From contig NZ_JACCGK010000006.1 in NCBI RefSeq assembly GCF_013416325.1, positions 62,001 to 126,000 of the forward strand: a stretch of DNA of 64,000 nt. Direction: 5' to 3'. This stretch comes from Vreelandella sedimenti. Its GTDB lineage: Bacteria; Pseudomonadota; Gammaproteobacteria; Pseudomonadales; Halomonadaceae. This document shows positions 33,682 to 43,268 of the stretch, piece by piece (position 1 is the first letter of the stretch; every line of letters starts with the position of its first letter). The notes under the pieces are model-generated. The model worked only from the letters and a program-made list of their open reading frames with translations, was not told the DNA's origin and ran no database searches. Both the position numbers and the translations under genes were made by a program.

Positions 33682-35367
33682 TTACGCTTCGGCGGCAGCT
33701 TCTTTCTGCTGATGTTGCTCAGATGCCTGGGCTGCGTTAATACCTGATAACAGCGCCTTGAGCGATGCACTTACGGTGTCGCTATCCTCGGCAACCGCGC
33801 AAAGCCGCTGGCCATCGATATTGAGCTGGACAAAGGCAATGGCATTGGCCTCACTGCTGGCACCGAGGGAGTGCTCGCTGTAATCGATAATCCCTACACT
33901 GCTGCCGGAGTGGCGTTGCCACGCATCGGTAAACGCAGACATCGCGCCGTTGCCCTTGCCAGAAAGGCGCAGCGTTTCGTCACCCTGGTTCAGCGTCAGC
34001 TCAATGCCTTCCTGCTGGCCTTTGGAGAGCTGATAATCCACGAGAGATAAGGGCGCTTCCTGGGTGAAATTGTCGAACATCACCTGGCGAATCATTTCAC
34101 TGGAGAGTTCGCTGGCGCGCCGCTCGCTCTCTTGCTGAACAAAGGGTGCCAAGGCCAGCATCATCCAGCGCGGCAGGTTAATGCCGTAATCCCGCTCAAG
34201 CAGGAAAGCCATGCCGCCCTTGCCGGACTGACTATTGACGCGAATCACCGCCTGATAGTCGCGGCCGATATCGTGGGGGTCGATGGGCAGATAAGCCACT
34301 TGCCAAGGCTCGTCGGGCTTTTGATGCTTGAGGGATTTACGAATCGCATCCTGGTGGCTGCCCGAGAAAGCGGTGTAGACCATCTCGCCCACCCAGGGGT
34401 GACGCGGATGTATAGCGATACCGGTGCACTCGTTGACCACCTGAATGATTTCATCAGGGTTGGATAGATCCAGTTCAGGATCGATGCCCTGGCTGTAGAG
34501 ATTCATCGCCAGGGTGACGATATCCATATTGCCCGTACGCTCGCCATTTCCCAGCAGGGTGCCTTCTACTCGCTCGGCGCCGGCCAGCAGGGCGAGTTCA
34601 GCAGAGGCTACCGCGCCACCGCGGTCATTATGGGTGTGCACCGAGATAATCACGCTGTCACGGCGACTGATGTGCTGGCAGAAGTACTCAATCTGATCGG
34701 CGTGATGGTGCGGCCCGGCCACTTCCACCGTGGTGGGCAGGTTGAGAATGCATTTGTTCTCTGGCGTTGGCTGCCACACATCCATCACTGCTTCGCAGAT
34801 ATCCAGCGAAAAATCGATCTCGGTGCTGGAGAAACTTTCCGGGGTGTACTCGAAACACCACTCAATCTCGGGGTATTGGTCGGCGTAGGTTTTGACCCAG
34901 GTAGCCCCTTGTACCGCGATATCGACAATCCCGGCACGATCCATCTCAAACACCCGCTCGCGCTGAATGGTGGAGGTGGAGTTATATAGGTGAACAATGG
35001 CGCGCTTGGCACCCACCAGCGAGGCAAAGGTTTTCTCAATCAGGTGTTCACGGCACTGCACCAGTACCGCAATGGTGACGTCATCGGGAATTTGATTCTC
35101 TTCGATCAGCCAACGCACGAAGTCGTAGTCGGGCTGGCTGGCCGAAGGAAAGCCTACCATGACTTCTTTAATGCCCACTTTAACGATCTGCTGCCAGAAG
35201 CGTTGCTTTTGCTCAACGGTCATCGGCTCAAGCAGCGCCTGATTGCCGTCGCGTAGGTCTTCGCTCACCCAGATCGGGGCATGATCTAGATCACGATCTG
35301 GCCATTGGCGATTGAAGGCAGGTACGCGGGGCGCAGGGCGGTATTTGCGATGATCAAAAGCAGACAT
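33682..35367 (-). CDS. leuA: 2-isopropylmalate synthase
   Basis: A 561-residue enzyme that condenses acetyl-CoA with 2-ketoisovalerate, the first committed step of leucine synthesis. Seen are the catalytic-domain start WVSEDLRDGNQALLEPMTVE (~35), the metal-site HTHNDRG (~250) and GNGERTGNMDIVTLAMNLYS (~275), then a linker and the C-terminal leucine-feedback domain (~430-550). The length matches the LeuA2 type of proteobacteria and actinobacteria. AGGAAG precedes the ATG. It is divergent from an Lrp-type regulator, which may control it. Confidence 0.96.
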   Translation of the reverse strand: MSAFDHRKYRPAPRVPAFNRQWPDRDLDHAPIWVSEDLRDGNQALLEPMTVEQKQRFWQQIVKVGIKEVMVGFPSASQPDYDFVRWLIEENQIPDDVTIAVLVQCREHLIEKTFASLVGAKRAIVHLYNSTSTIQRERVFEMDRAGIVDIAVQGATWVKTYADQYPEIEWCFEYTPESFSSTEIDFSLDICEAVMDVWQPTPENKCILNLPTTVEVAGPHHHADQIEYFCQHISRRDSVIISVHTHNDRGGAVASAELALLAGAERVEGTLLGNGERTGNMDIVTLAMNLYSQGIDPELDLSNPDEIIQVVNECTGIAIHPRHPWVGEMVYTAFSGSHQDAIRKSLKHQKPDEPWQVAYLPIDPHDIGRDYQAVIRVNSQSGKGGMAFLLERDYGINLPRWMMLALAPFVQQESERRASELSSEMIRQVMFDNFTQEAPLSLVDYQLSKGQQEGIELTLNQGDETLRLSGKGNGAMSAFTDAWQRHSGSSVGIIDYSEHSLGASSEANAIAFVQLNIDGQRLCAVAEDSDTVSASLKALLSGINAAQASEQHQQKEAAAEA

Positions 35368-35630
35368 GGTGAGCTTCCTATAGGCGATGAGTTGTTAAAA
35401 GCGGCCGCTTGTGGCGTATGCCGCATTGCTGCAGTGCCAGGGTGAGGCACCTTAAGGGGCTGCTTGTGGCAATGACTCTTGTGGTACTGAGCTATCTGTT
35501 ACTAGCTATCTCGTACTGGACATAGTGTATGCGGAGAGCGACGAAAGGTTATTGCGAAAATGTAGTGTTATCGCCAATAATTGACATTAAATATCGCATA
35601 ATTTTCTTTTATTGGTAGGAGCTGCTTTCT

Positions 35631-36116
35631 ATGGCCGTAATACCACTGTCGCTTGATCGATTTGATCGCCATATTCTGGATATTGTGCAGCAGGAGGGGC
35701 GCATCAGTAATCAGGAGTTGGCTGATCGAATCGGGCTTTCGCCTTCTCCCTGCTTGCGCCGGGTGCGGGCTCTGGAGGAGCACGGCCTAATACTACGCTA
35801 CCGTGCGGAGGTCGATTCCCGCCAACTGGGCTATCAGTTAATGGCGCTGCTGCATATTTCCATGGATCAGCATACACCGGAGCGCTTCGATAATTTTGAG
35901 CGCCATATTCGAGAGATACCCAACGTCATCGAGTGCCTGATCATTACCGGTCAGGCGGCGGATTTTCAGCTCAAAATCCTGGTACGCGACATGGATGACT
36001 ACCAACACCTGCTGTTGCATGTGATTAACCGCATCGAGGGTGTTACCGGCGCGCATACCAGCTTTGTGCTGCGGCGGGTCTTTGAGCATCGGCCGGTACC
36101 TACGGATCGGCTTTGA
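35631..36116 (+). CDS. Lrp/AsnC family transcriptional regulator
   Basis: A 161-residue protein: N-terminal helix-turn-helix (ILDIVQQEGRISNQELADRI, then GLSPSPCLRRVRALEEHGLI) and a C-terminal RAM domain (VIECLIITGQAADFQLKILV). It is transcribed away from leuA across a 263-bp gap and may sense leucine or another amino acid, although the target is not shown by the sequence. A RidA-family gene follows on the same strand. Confidence 0.92.
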   Translation: MAVIPLSLDRFDRHILDIVQQEGRISNQELADRIGLSPSPCLRRVRALEEHGLILRYRAEVDSRQLGYQLMALLHISMDQHTPERFDNFERHIREIPNVIECLIITGQAADFQLKILVRDMDDYQHLLLHVINRIEGVTGAHTSFVLRRVFEHRPVPTDRL

Positions 36117-36187
36117 TAACAAGGCATAGTCAAGGATAAGCCAAGCGGTTTAGACTGCTTTTCTTAAACCTACTAGGAACTTTCCCT

Positions 36188-36544
36188 ATGACTATTCAAC
36201 GCCACGATACAAAAGCCCGTATGAGCCGTGCGGTAATTCACCTGAGTGTGGCCTATCTGTGCGGCCAAGTGGCTGGCCCGGAGGCCCGCGAGGGCGACAT
36301 TACTGCCCAAACGGAAAGCATGCTGGCGCGGGTGGATGCGCTACTGAAAGAGATTGGTTCAAGTCGTGAGCAGCTGCTTAGCGCAACGATCTACCTGAAA
36401 GAGGGCGGTGACTTTGCCGCTATGAACGAGGTATGGGATGTCTGGATGCCCGCAGGCTACGCTCCGGCGCGCACCTGCGTCTGCGCGCCCATGCCCGCCG
36501 ATGAGCTTAAAGTGGAAATTACGGTGACTGCCGCGGTGAGCTAA
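36188..36544 (+). CDS. RidA/YjgF family protein
   Basis: A 118-residue protein of the trimeric Rid family: [40 protein letters not shown] and the conserved Arg in [11 protein letters not shown] (~100), which in active RidA deaminates enamine/imine intermediates from PLP enzymes. The conserved Arg is present, so enamine deaminase activity is plausible. Position after an Lrp regulator and near leuA suggests a housekeeping role in amino-acid metabolism. Confidence 0.88.
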   Translation: MTIQRHDTKARMSRAVIHLSVAYLCGQVAGPEAREGDITAQTESMLARVDALLKEIGSSREQLLSATIYLKEGGDFAAMNEVWDVWMPAGYAPARTCVCAPMPADELKVEITVTAAVS

Positions 36545-36590
36545 CTGCTTTCTATTCGCTCCTCACCATTCACCCCTCACTATTTTCCAT

Positions 36591-37454
36591 TCACTTCCCA
36601 GGCTTTTCTACCGGAAAGCGGGTGTCGCGCAGGCTGTCTTTGATTTTCTTAAGGTGGGGTAAGAAGTCTTCACCACGCCTTAAGGTCACTCCAGTGGCCA
36701 GTGCATCAATCAGCGTTAATTGAATTACCCGCGAGGTCATCGGCATGTAATGGTCGGTGTCTTCGGGGGTAGCGACATCCAGGGTGGAGGTGCATTCGTT
36801 GGCCAGTGGCGAGTTTGGCGCGGTTATACCAAGAACGACGGCCCCTGCATCCCTCGCCAAACGGGCGATATCCACCAGCTCCCGGGTGCGCCCGGTGTAG
36901 GAGATAATCACCACCACATCCCCCGTATGGCAAGCGGCGGCGACCATACGCTGCATCAGCACATCAATGTAGGCCATCACCGGCAGGTTAAAACGGAAGA
37001 ACTTATGTTGGGCATCCTGGGCCACCGCGCCAGAGGCACCCAAGCCAAAAATGTGGATCTGCTTGGCCTGGGTCAGATAGTCGACCATTCGCTCGACGGC
37101 ATTCATATCGATGTCGCGCTGGGCTTCATCGAGGGCGGCGATGGTGGCGCCAAAAATTTTGTGTGTGTACTGGGTGGCGGAGTCGCCAGGCTCCACTGCG
37201 CGGGTCACATAGGGCGTTCCGCCAGCTAAACTCTGGGCCAATTTGATTTTAAAATCGGGATACCCCTTGGCGCCAAAGTTACGGCAAAACCGGTTAACCG
37301 TGGGTTCGCTGACGCTAGCCGCCTGGGCCAGACTGGCAATGCTTAGGCTGGTGGCGACCGTTGGGTCTTCAAGAATTACATTGGCGACTTTACGCTCTGA
37401 GCGGTTGAGTTCTTCTAAACGTTCGCGTAAGCGGTCAAGTAAGTCATGAGCCAT
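36591..37454 (-). CDS. hexR: MurR/RpiR family regulator, HexR-like
   Basis: A 287-residue repressor with an N-terminal RpiR helix-turn-helix ([20 protein letters not shown], then [20 protein letters not shown]) and a C-terminal SIS sugar-phosphate domain ([40 protein letters not shown]). This is the arrangement and close motif spelling of HexR, which represses glucose/Entner-Doudoroff genes and is released by KDPG. The usual zwf/edd/eda neighbours are absent here, so it would act at a distance. Confidence 0.88.
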   Translation of the reverse strand: MAHDLLDRLRERLEELNRSERKVANVILEDPTVATSLSIASLAQAASVSEPTVNRFCRNFGAKGYPDFKIKLAQSLAGGTPYVTRAVEPGDSATQYTHKIFGATIAALDEAQRDIDMNAVERMVDYLTQAKQIHIFGLGASGAVAQDAQHKFFRFNLPVMAYIDVLMQRMVAAACHTGDVVVIISYTGRTRELVDIARLARDAGAVVLGITAPNSPLANECTSTLDVATPEDTDHYMPMTSRVIQLTLIDALATGVTLRRGEDFLPHLKKIKDSLRDTRFPVEKPGK

Positions 37455-37668
37455 TAACGGTCTCCGTGTCGTGTATGGAAAGCAGCAAATTTCCTATGCT
37501 TACAAAAGTTCTCCCACGAGTTTCAGTAAGCTGTTGCAAATGCTCAGGGCAGTTTCTGCTGTGCTTACGTGGGCTTTGTAGATAATTCCAACGTAGAGCG
37601 TATGTGAAATATATCATAAGGGCATTGTGAAAATTTGTTATTAGCAAACGATCATCAGCTCTTAAGCT

Positions 37669-39024
37669 TTAACCGACTCCTAAAAATTTCATTAGCCAGC
37701 GCCGGTAAGGTGGGTAAAGCAGTCGGCTAGTGGTTCTTTTGGCTTGATAAAAAACGCTGCGTAAGTGGCTAAAACGCTCAAAGCCGTGACGGCCATGGTA
37801 GGCACCCATGCCGCTCTCGCCGACACCGCCAAAGGGCAGTGAAGGGACGGCGTGATGAAGCAGCGTGGCATTAAACACCAGTGCGCCAGAGCGTGTCGTT
37901 TGCAGCAACTGCCGCTGTAAGCCCTTATCATGTGTGAAGGCATACAGCGCCAACGGGTGAGGGCGAGCATTCACATAACGTATTGCGTCTGACATATCGC
38001 TAATGCCAATTACCGGTAGACAGCGGCCAAAAATCTCTTCGCGCATCACCTGGAGCCCCTGGTGGGGGTCGATAATCAGCGCTGGGGCATGAGCACCGTG
38101 ATCAATGACTCTGCAGCCGTGGTCGTGGGCTTCTTGTAGCATGGCATCGAGCCGCTGCTGGTGGGCCGCGTTAATCGCATGGGTGGCCGCATGATCATCG
38201 GGGCGCTGATGTTGAATGGCTTCGCTCAACGCTTTAACCAAGGCACTAATATGGCGGCTCTCAACCAGTACGTAGTCGGGGGCGATACAGGTTTGCCCGG
38301 CGTTCATGCCTTTTCCAAAAATAATATCTGCTGCCGCTTTGTCGAAATCTGCATCGCCTGCCACGATCGCGGGCGACTTGCCGCCCAGTTCAAGCGTCGT
38401 TGGGGTCAAATTCGCCGCGGCTGCTTGGGCCACTTGTCGACCTACCGCGCTGGAGCCGGTGAACACCAGGTGATCGAACGGCAAACCGCTAAAACGACGC
38501 GCCACCTCTACATCGCCTGCTACTACCTTGAGTTCCTCAGGGGTGAAGTATTGCGGCACCAGTCGCTGCAGTAGAGTGCTGGTAGCGGGGGAGTGCTCGC
38601 TGGGTTTAAGCATCACCACATTGCCCGCTGCAAATGCATCCACTATCGGCATTAACGCCAAACTCCAAGGGTAATTCCAGGGTGACATCACACCGACAAC
38701 GCCCAGCGGCTGCGGCGCGATGCGTGCCCGGGCAGGCACCAATCGCCACGGCATGCTGACCGACCAAGGGCGCATCCAGCGCCATAGATGCAGTCTGGTA
38801 TGGCGAATGGCGTGGAGCACCGCGCTGATTTCAGCCATGCGTATTTCCACCTCGCTGCGCTGACCAAAATCCGTTTGAATCGCGCGGATAATCTCAAGCT
38901 GGTGATGCTTGGTCATACGCGCGAGGCGGGCCAGCCGGTCACGACGCACCGTTAACGTCGGGTAGGGCATTTGATCGACAGCGTGGCGCTGCGTTTGAAA
39001 GTCACCCGTCATATCGCGCGTCAT
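37669..39024 (-). CDS. Coniferyl-aldehyde-dehydrogenase-type aldehyde dehydrogenase
   Basis: A 451-residue aldehyde dehydrogenase of the short class-3/coniferyl type: VGVMSPWNYPWSLALMPIVD (~110), FTGSSAVGRQVAQ (~190), catalytic Glu in LELGGKSP (~213) and catalytic Cys in NAGQTCIAPDYVLV (~247), with a C-terminal hydrophobic/basic tail (LYPPYRRWLMKFLG). Such enzymes oxidise medium- or long-chain and aromatic aldehydes; the substrate here is not known. GGAGAGTCC precedes the ATG. Single gene. Confidence 0.88.
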   Translation of the reverse strand: MTRDMTGDFQTQRHAVDQMPYPTLTVRRDRLARLARMTKHHQLEIIRAIQTDFGQRSEVEIRMAEISAVLHAIRHTRLHLWRWMRPWSVSMPWRLVPARARIAPQPLGVVGVMSPWNYPWSLALMPIVDAFAAGNVVMLKPSEHSPATSTLLQRLVPQYFTPEELKVVAGDVEVARRFSGLPFDHLVFTGSSAVGRQVAQAAAANLTPTTLELGGKSPAIVAGDADFDKAAADIIFGKGMNAGQTCIAPDYVLVESRHISALVKALSEAIQHQRPDDHAATHAINAAHQQRLDAMLQEAHDHGCRVIDHGAHAPALIIDPHQGLQVMREEIFGRCLPVIGISDMSDAIRYVNARPHPLALYAFTHDKGLQRQLLQTTRSGALVFNATLLHHAVPSLPFGGVGESGMGAYHGRHGFERFSHLRSVFYQAKRTTSRLLYPPYRRWLMKFLGVG

Positions 39025-39149
39025 GGACTCTCCTCATAGGCCGTTACCGGCGTGGCGTTAATGTTAAATACTGCAGTTCAATCGCCGTATCTGCTTTCGT
39101 TGGCATAGCCCGGTGATTTAGCCAGTTGATTTAGACATCGGTGTAGATG

Positions 39150-39186
39150 GTTAGTGTAAACGGTTTATATAAACAGTTAGTGTAAA
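39150..39186 (+). promoter_or_regulatory. Candidate operator: direct repeats flanking a 12-bp palindrome
   Basis: GTTAGTGTAAA occurs at 39150-39160 and again at 39176-39186, and GTTTATATAAAC (39163-39174), a perfect palindrome, lies between them. The group ends 36 bases before the FemAB/GNAT-like start codon (39223). It looks like a regulator-binding site overlapping a promoter, but no matching regulator is adjacent. Confidence 0.4.
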
Positions 39187-39222
39187 GTGACCTTTTAGCC
39201 CCCACACGTTCGGGAAGGTGCT

Positions 39223-40371
39223 ATGCCGTTACCCCCACTATCGATCACCATTCTACCCACCATCGAGGCCGTTACGGCAAGCCAGTGGGATTCACTGGTC
39301 GATAATGATCAGCCCTTTTTGCGTCACGCGTTTTTACACGCCCTGGAGGCAAGCGGCTCGGTCAGTGAGGCCACGGGCTGGGAACCGTGCCATCTGAGCG
39401 TATGGCAAGGCGGTCAGTTGGTAGCGGCGCTGCCGATGTACCGCAAGCACCACTCTTACGGTGAGTATGTGTTTGATTGGGGCTGGGCGGAAGCGCTAGA
39501 GCGTGCCGGTGGCCGCTACTATCCAAAAGCCCTCAGTGCGATACCGTTTACGCCAGTGCCTGGCGCGCGCACGTTAATCGCCAGGCATGTCGATGCCCGC
39601 GCCGTCCGTGGGCTGCTGGCTGGCGCATGGCGTGAGCAGTGTGAAAATCTCGGTCTGTCTAGCTGGCACCTGCTATTTGCCGACGAGGCGGATGTCACCG
39701 CCTGGCAGGCGCAGTGTCCTGAACTTATTACGCGTGAAGGTGTACAGTTTCAGTGGTGTGATCGCGGCTTCGGTGATTTTGAGGGCTTTCTAGCCAGCCT
39801 GACCTCGAAACGGCGCAAGATGATCAAGCGCGAGCGACGCTTGGTCGCCGAGCAGGGGCTACAGGTAGCGCACCTTGAGGGTGATGCGATTACATCAGCG
39901 GATATGGCGCATTTCTATCGCTGCTATGCAATTACCTACCATGAGCGCGGCAGACCGCCTTACTTAAACTATGACTTTTTTGAGCGCCTGCGCCAAACCA
40001 TGCCCGAGGCGCTGGTGCTGGTGCAGGCTTACATTGAAGGGCGCCCGGTGGCGGCAGCACTCTATTTTCGTGGCAGTAGCACGCTCTATGGGCGCTACTG
40101 GGGGAGCGAAGTCGTCGCCGATTGCCTGCATTTTGAGGCATGTTACTACCAAGGTATCGAGTACTGTTTGCAGCGCGGCTTAACGCTATTTGATCCGGGC
40201 ACCCAGGGCGAGCACAAGCTGGTACGCGGGTTTGCCCCCCAGCGTGTGCGCTCGCTGCACTATATTAGCCACCCGGGGCTTGCCGCAGGTATTGCCCAGT
40301 TTTGTCATGAAGAGGGCGAGCAGGTCAGCACCTACCGCAATGCGGCCCATCAAGCGCTGCCATTTAAGTAG
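39223..40371 (+). CDS. FemAB/GNAT-like acyltransferase (COG3146-type)
   Basis: A 382-residue cytoplasmic protein with two GNAT-like halves. Typical stretches are FLRHAFLHALEASGSVSEAT at the N-terminus, LTSKRRKMIKRERR (~205), AITYHERGRPPYLNYDFFER (~240) and HFEACYYQGIEYCLQRGLTL, then FDPGTQGEHKLVRGF (~320). These match proteins annotated as peptidogalycan-biosynthesis/N-acetyltransferase family of unknown substrate. GGAAGG precedes the ATG. Confidence 0.85.
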   Translation: MPLPPLSITILPTIEAVTASQWDSLVDNDQPFLRHAFLHALEASGSVSEATGWEPCHLSVWQGGQLVAALPMYRKHHSYGEYVFDWGWAEALERAGGRYYPKALSAIPFTPVPGARTLIARHVDARAVRGLLAGAWREQCENLGLSSWHLLFADEADVTAWQAQCPELITREGVQFQWCDRGFGDFEGFLASLTSKRRKMIKRERRLVAEQGLQVAHLEGDAITSADMAHFYRCYAITYHERGRPPYLNYDFFERLRQTMPEALVLVQAYIEGRPVAAALYFRGSSTLYGRYWGSEVVADCLHFEACYYQGIEYCLQRGLTLFDPGTQGEHKLVRGFAPQRVRSLHYISHPGLAAGIAQFCHEEGEQVSTYRNAAHQALPFK

Positions 40372-40526
40372 TTATTTAAGCTGTCATTTTAACGATGTGC
40401 GGCTCGCTGGTGCTGCCCCTTAATGGCATAATACGCGCCGATAAGCACTTTTTAGTGAATCAACGCTGCTTTTGATCAAAACAGGGCTTTGAATAAATCC
40501 AGCCGATATTTCCAAGGAGTGCCGTG

Positions 40527-40865
40527 ATGCGTAAATGGTTAGTGATGACATTGCTCGCTGTCTTGGCGCTGCTTCAGTACGAGCTGTGGTTGGGCAACGG
40601 CGGCTGGCACGATTTGCAGCAAGTGGAGCAGCGGGTCGCGGTGCAAGAGGCGGCCAATGTGCCCATGCGCGAGCGCAATGCGCGGCTGGCGGCCGAAGTG
40701 ACGGATTTAAAAAACGGTTTAGACGCCATTGAGGAGCGGGCACGTAGCGATATGGGCATGGTGCGCACCGATGAGCAGTTCTTCTGGGTGCCTGGTGTAG
40801 CGATTGAGAATGAGCTTATCGGTATTAATGCGGGTCTGGTCGCTCCCCAGGAGCCGCCACAGTGA
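40527..40865 (+). CDS. ftsB: Cell division protein FtsB
   Basis: A 112-residue bitopic inner-membrane protein: one TM (residues ~3-20), then a periplasmic coiled coil (~28-75, LQQVEQRVAVQEAANVPMRE, NARLAAEVTDLKNGLDAIEE) and the conserved RSDMGMVRTDEQFF. It links FtsQ and FtsL in the divisome. AAGGAG precedes GTG 40524 and ATG 40527. It overlaps ispD by 4 bp; ftsB-ispD-ispF is the usual gammaproteobacterial order. Confidence 0.94.
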   Translation: MRKWLVMTLLAVLALLQYELWLGNGGWHDLQQVEQRVAVQEAANVPMRERNARLAAEVTDLKNGLDAIEERARSDMGMVRTDEQFFWVPGVAIENELIGINAGLVAPQEPPQ

Positions 40866-41551
40866 GTCAAATCTGGTTAATTGTTCCCGCGGCGGGTCAA
40901 GGGCGCCGTATGGGGGCCGATAAGCCCAAACAGTACTTAACCTTGGCCAATGAGCAACCAGTGTTGGCACATACCTTGGCACGCCTTCATAGCGCCTTTC
41001 CTAGCGCCCGCTTGGTGCTCTGTTTAGATGCCGATGACCGCTGGTTCTCACCCCGCTGGGTGCCTTTTACTGACTGGCAGCGCGTGACCGGGGGCAATGA
41101 GCGAATGGATAGCGTCTTAAATGCCCTGCACGCAATGGCTGCCGATGATAATGACGTAGTGATGGTGCATGATGTGGCCCGCCCCTGTATCACTGTGGAT
41201 GATCTTCAGGCGCTGTACCAAGCTGCCGCGACCCACCCCGCAGGCGCGCTTTTGGCGATGCCGGTGGCGGATACCATGAAGCGTGCTGATGATCAGTGCC
41301 AAAGCGCGCGAACCGAACCGCGGGATGACTTGTGGCACGCGCTAACGCCTCAAGGGTTTCGCTATGCGCTACTGCGGCGAGCCTTAGAAACCGCCCGCCA
41401 GCAGAGAACCTTGGTAACCGATGAAGCCTCGGCGGTTGAAGCCTTGGGCGAATGCCCACAGTTGGTAAGCGGACGGCGCGACAACCTGAAAATTACTCAC
41501 CCGGATGACTTAGCGCTGGCAGCCGCGATTATGGCGGCACAAACCCGCTAA
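40862..41551 (+). CDS. ispD: 2-C-methyl-D-erythritol 4-phosphate cytidylyltransferase
   Basis: A 229-residue MEP-pathway enzyme that makes CDP-methylerythritol. The nucleotide-binding start is VPAAGQGRRMGADKPKQYL, then GGNERMDSVLNAL (~80), VMVHDVARPC (~105) and the late TDEASAVEALG. A GTG start overlaps the ftsB stop (GTGA). Followed by ispF after 35 bp. Confidence 0.96.
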   Translation: MSQIWLIVPAAGQGRRMGADKPKQYLTLANEQPVLAHTLARLHSAFPSARLVLCLDADDRWFSPRWVPFTDWQRVTGGNERMDSVLNALHAMAADDNDVVMVHDVARPCITVDDLQALYQAAATHPAGALLAMPVADTMKRADDQCQSARTEPRDDLWHALTPQGFRYALLRRALETARQQRTLVTDEASAVEALGECPQLVSGRRDNLKITHPDDLALAAAIMAAQTR

Positions 41552-41586
41552 CACGCCTGACAGGCTTTAATCACTAGGAGCTTATA

Positions 41587-42075
41587 ATGCGTATCGGCCA
41601 CGGATTCGATGTACACCGCTTCGGCCCCGGCGATCATTTGATGATCGGCGGCGTTAAGCTGCCGTTTGAACACGGTTTCGTAGCCCACTCCGACGGCGAT
41701 GTACTGCTTCACGCAATTAGCGATGCACTGTTGGGCGCCTGTGCGCTGGGTGATATTGGCCGCCACTTCCCCGATACTGACCCGGCGTGGGCGGGGGCTG
41801 ATAGCCGCGAGCTGCTGCGTCATGTAGTCACGCTAATTCAAGGTCAGGGCTATGGGGTGGTCAATATCGACGCCACGCTAATGGCTCAAGCACCTAAAAT
41901 GGCACCGCATATTGAGGCAATGCGAGAAGTCATTGCTGCCGATCTAGGCGTCGCGCTTGGTCAAGTCAACGTTAAAGCCACCACCACCGAACGATTAGGT
42001 TTCACTGGGCGCGGTGAAGGTATTGCCGCGGAGGCGGTGGTGCTGCTTAACCGTGCTGAGGCGCTTAATGATTAA
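41587..42075 (+). CDS. ispF: 2-C-methyl-D-erythritol 2,4-cyclodiphosphate synthase
   Basis: A 162-residue trimeric zinc enzyme of the MEP pathway. Zinc ligands lie in GFDVHRF (D8, H10) and DVLLHA (H42), and the substrate loops AHSDGD, FPDTDP and [15 protein letters not shown] are intact. Length is normal. TAGGAG precedes the ATG. The last codons overlap the truD start. Confidence 0.97.
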   Translation: MRIGHGFDVHRFGPGDHLMIGGVKLPFEHGFVAHSDGDVLLHAISDALLGACALGDIGRHFPDTDPAWAGADSRELLRHVVTLIQGQGYGVVNIDATLMAQAPKMAPHIEAMREVIAADLGVALGQVNVKATTTERLGFTGRGEGIAAEAVVLLNRAEALND

Positions 42076-43099
42076 TATGCCTGAGTGGCAGCGCTGTCTC
42101 GATGCACAGTTCGGTTCTCCCAAACCGGGCCAGTATCGTGCCCAGCCGGAAGATTTTTGGGTCGACGAGCAGCTGGATTTTACCCCTGAAGCATACGGGG
42201 AACATCTGTGGTTGCGAGTTGAAAAGCGTAATCAAACCACGTTAGATGTCGTCAATACATTAAGTCGGCTTTGTGGCGTAACGCCCCGTGATATTGGTTA
42301 CTCCGGCATGAAAGACCGCATTGCCGTCACGCGCCAGTGGCTGAGCGTGCATCTGCCCGGCCGTGACGCGCCCCCGGAGCTTGAGCAGTCGCTTAATGCG
42401 CTGGGGATCACTGTCGTTGAGCAGGCGCGCCACCCACGTAAGCTGAAGCGTGGCGTTCACCGCACTAACCGTTTTGTATTGCGCCTGAGCGGTGAGGCCA
42501 TTGAAAACGAAGATTTTGTCAGCCGCTGGGAAGCCCTTTGTCAGCATGGCGTGCCTAACTATTTTGGCCCCCAGCGCTTTGGGCCCGAAGGACGTAATCT
42601 TCAGCGTGCCGAAGCATTACTTAACCGAGGTTGGCGAAAACGCGACGATCGCCAGGGTATGATGCTCTCCACGGCGCGCAGTTTTTTGTTTAACGAATTG
42701 CTCAGCGCGCGCATTGCGGATGGCACCTGGTCGCAGCCGCTGGCGGGAGACACGTTGATGTTGGACGGCACCCAAAGTGTGTTTCGTATCGATGCCTCCG
42801 ACCATACGCTTCAGGCCCGCGCCGTTGAACTGGATGTGCATCCCACTGGGGTGCTTTGGGGCGTTGGTGAAGCTGGCCAGGGCGACGCTGCTGGCTATGA
42901 AGCCCGTTTGCTGGAGCACTACCCTGGGCTATGCAGTGGCTTACAACGCAGCGGAGTAAAGCAGGCGCGCCGTGCACTTCGTATGCGGCTGCTGGAACCT
43001 CAGTATGCCAGGGAGCCAGGCGCTGCCCGGCTTTCGTTTTCGCTGCCGCGGGGCAGTTTTGCCACCGCCGTGCTGGGTGAGCTGATGTTAGCGAACTGA
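42068..43099 (+). CDS. truD: tRNA pseudouridine(13) synthase TruD
   Basis: About 343 residues. The catalytic Asp lies in [15 protein letters not shown] (~78), followed by [20 protein letters not shown] (~125), [12 protein letters not shown] (~160) and the TruD insertion domain ending [12 protein letters not shown]. It modifies U13 of tRNA-Glu. ATG 42068 overlaps the ispF stop (AATGATTAA); ATG 42077 is an alternative. The tight overlap suggests coupling with ispF. Confidence 0.95.
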   Translation: MINMPEWQRCLDAQFGSPKPGQYRAQPEDFWVDEQLDFTPEAYGEHLWLRVEKRNQTTLDVVNTLSRLCGVTPRDIGYSGMKDRIAVTRQWLSVHLPGRDAPPELEQSLNALGITVVEQARHPRKLKRGVHRTNRFVLRLSGEAIENEDFVSRWEALCQHGVPNYFGPQRFGPEGRNLQRAEALLNRGWRKRDDRQGMMLSTARSFLFNELLSARIADGTWSQPLAGDTLMLDGTQSVFRIDASDHTLQARAVELDVHPTGVLWGVGEAGQGDAAGYEARLLEHYPGLCSGLQRSGVKQARRALRMRLLEPQYAREPGAARLSFSLPRGSFATAVLGELMLAN

Positions 43100-43179
43100 T
43101 TTAGCTATTAGATTTGAGATTAGCATACAGAAAAGTTAGTAAAAGAGAGGGATATGAGCGGCCGCGTTTCGTGCATATG

Positions 43180-43253
43180 CTTTTGTGCTCACGTCTCTTG
43201 TGGCTATAACTCTTGGCTTACGACTCTTGTGCTTATAACTTTTGTGTTTAAGA
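43180..43253. repeat. Degenerate 15-bp tandem repeat upstream of surE
   Basis: Five adjacent units of 14-15 bases (43180-43194, 43195-43209, 43210-43223, 43224-43238, 43239-43253) share the consensus CTCTTGTGCTTATAA. The array ends 15 bases before the surE start, just where the ribosome site CAGGGAGA begins. It may be a neutral minisatellite or affect the surE 5' end. Confidence 0.55.
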
Positions 43254-43268
43254 ACAGGGAGACCCACT

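Noticed and set aside
35368..35630. Leucine-rich leader peptide/attenuator before leuA
   Set aside because: No short ORF with consecutive Leu codons and no terminator/antiterminator pair could be seen.
37455..37668. HexR autoregulatory operator
   Set aside because: A few TGTA- and TACA-like half-sites are present in this AT-rich gap, but none forms the expected palindrome convincingly.
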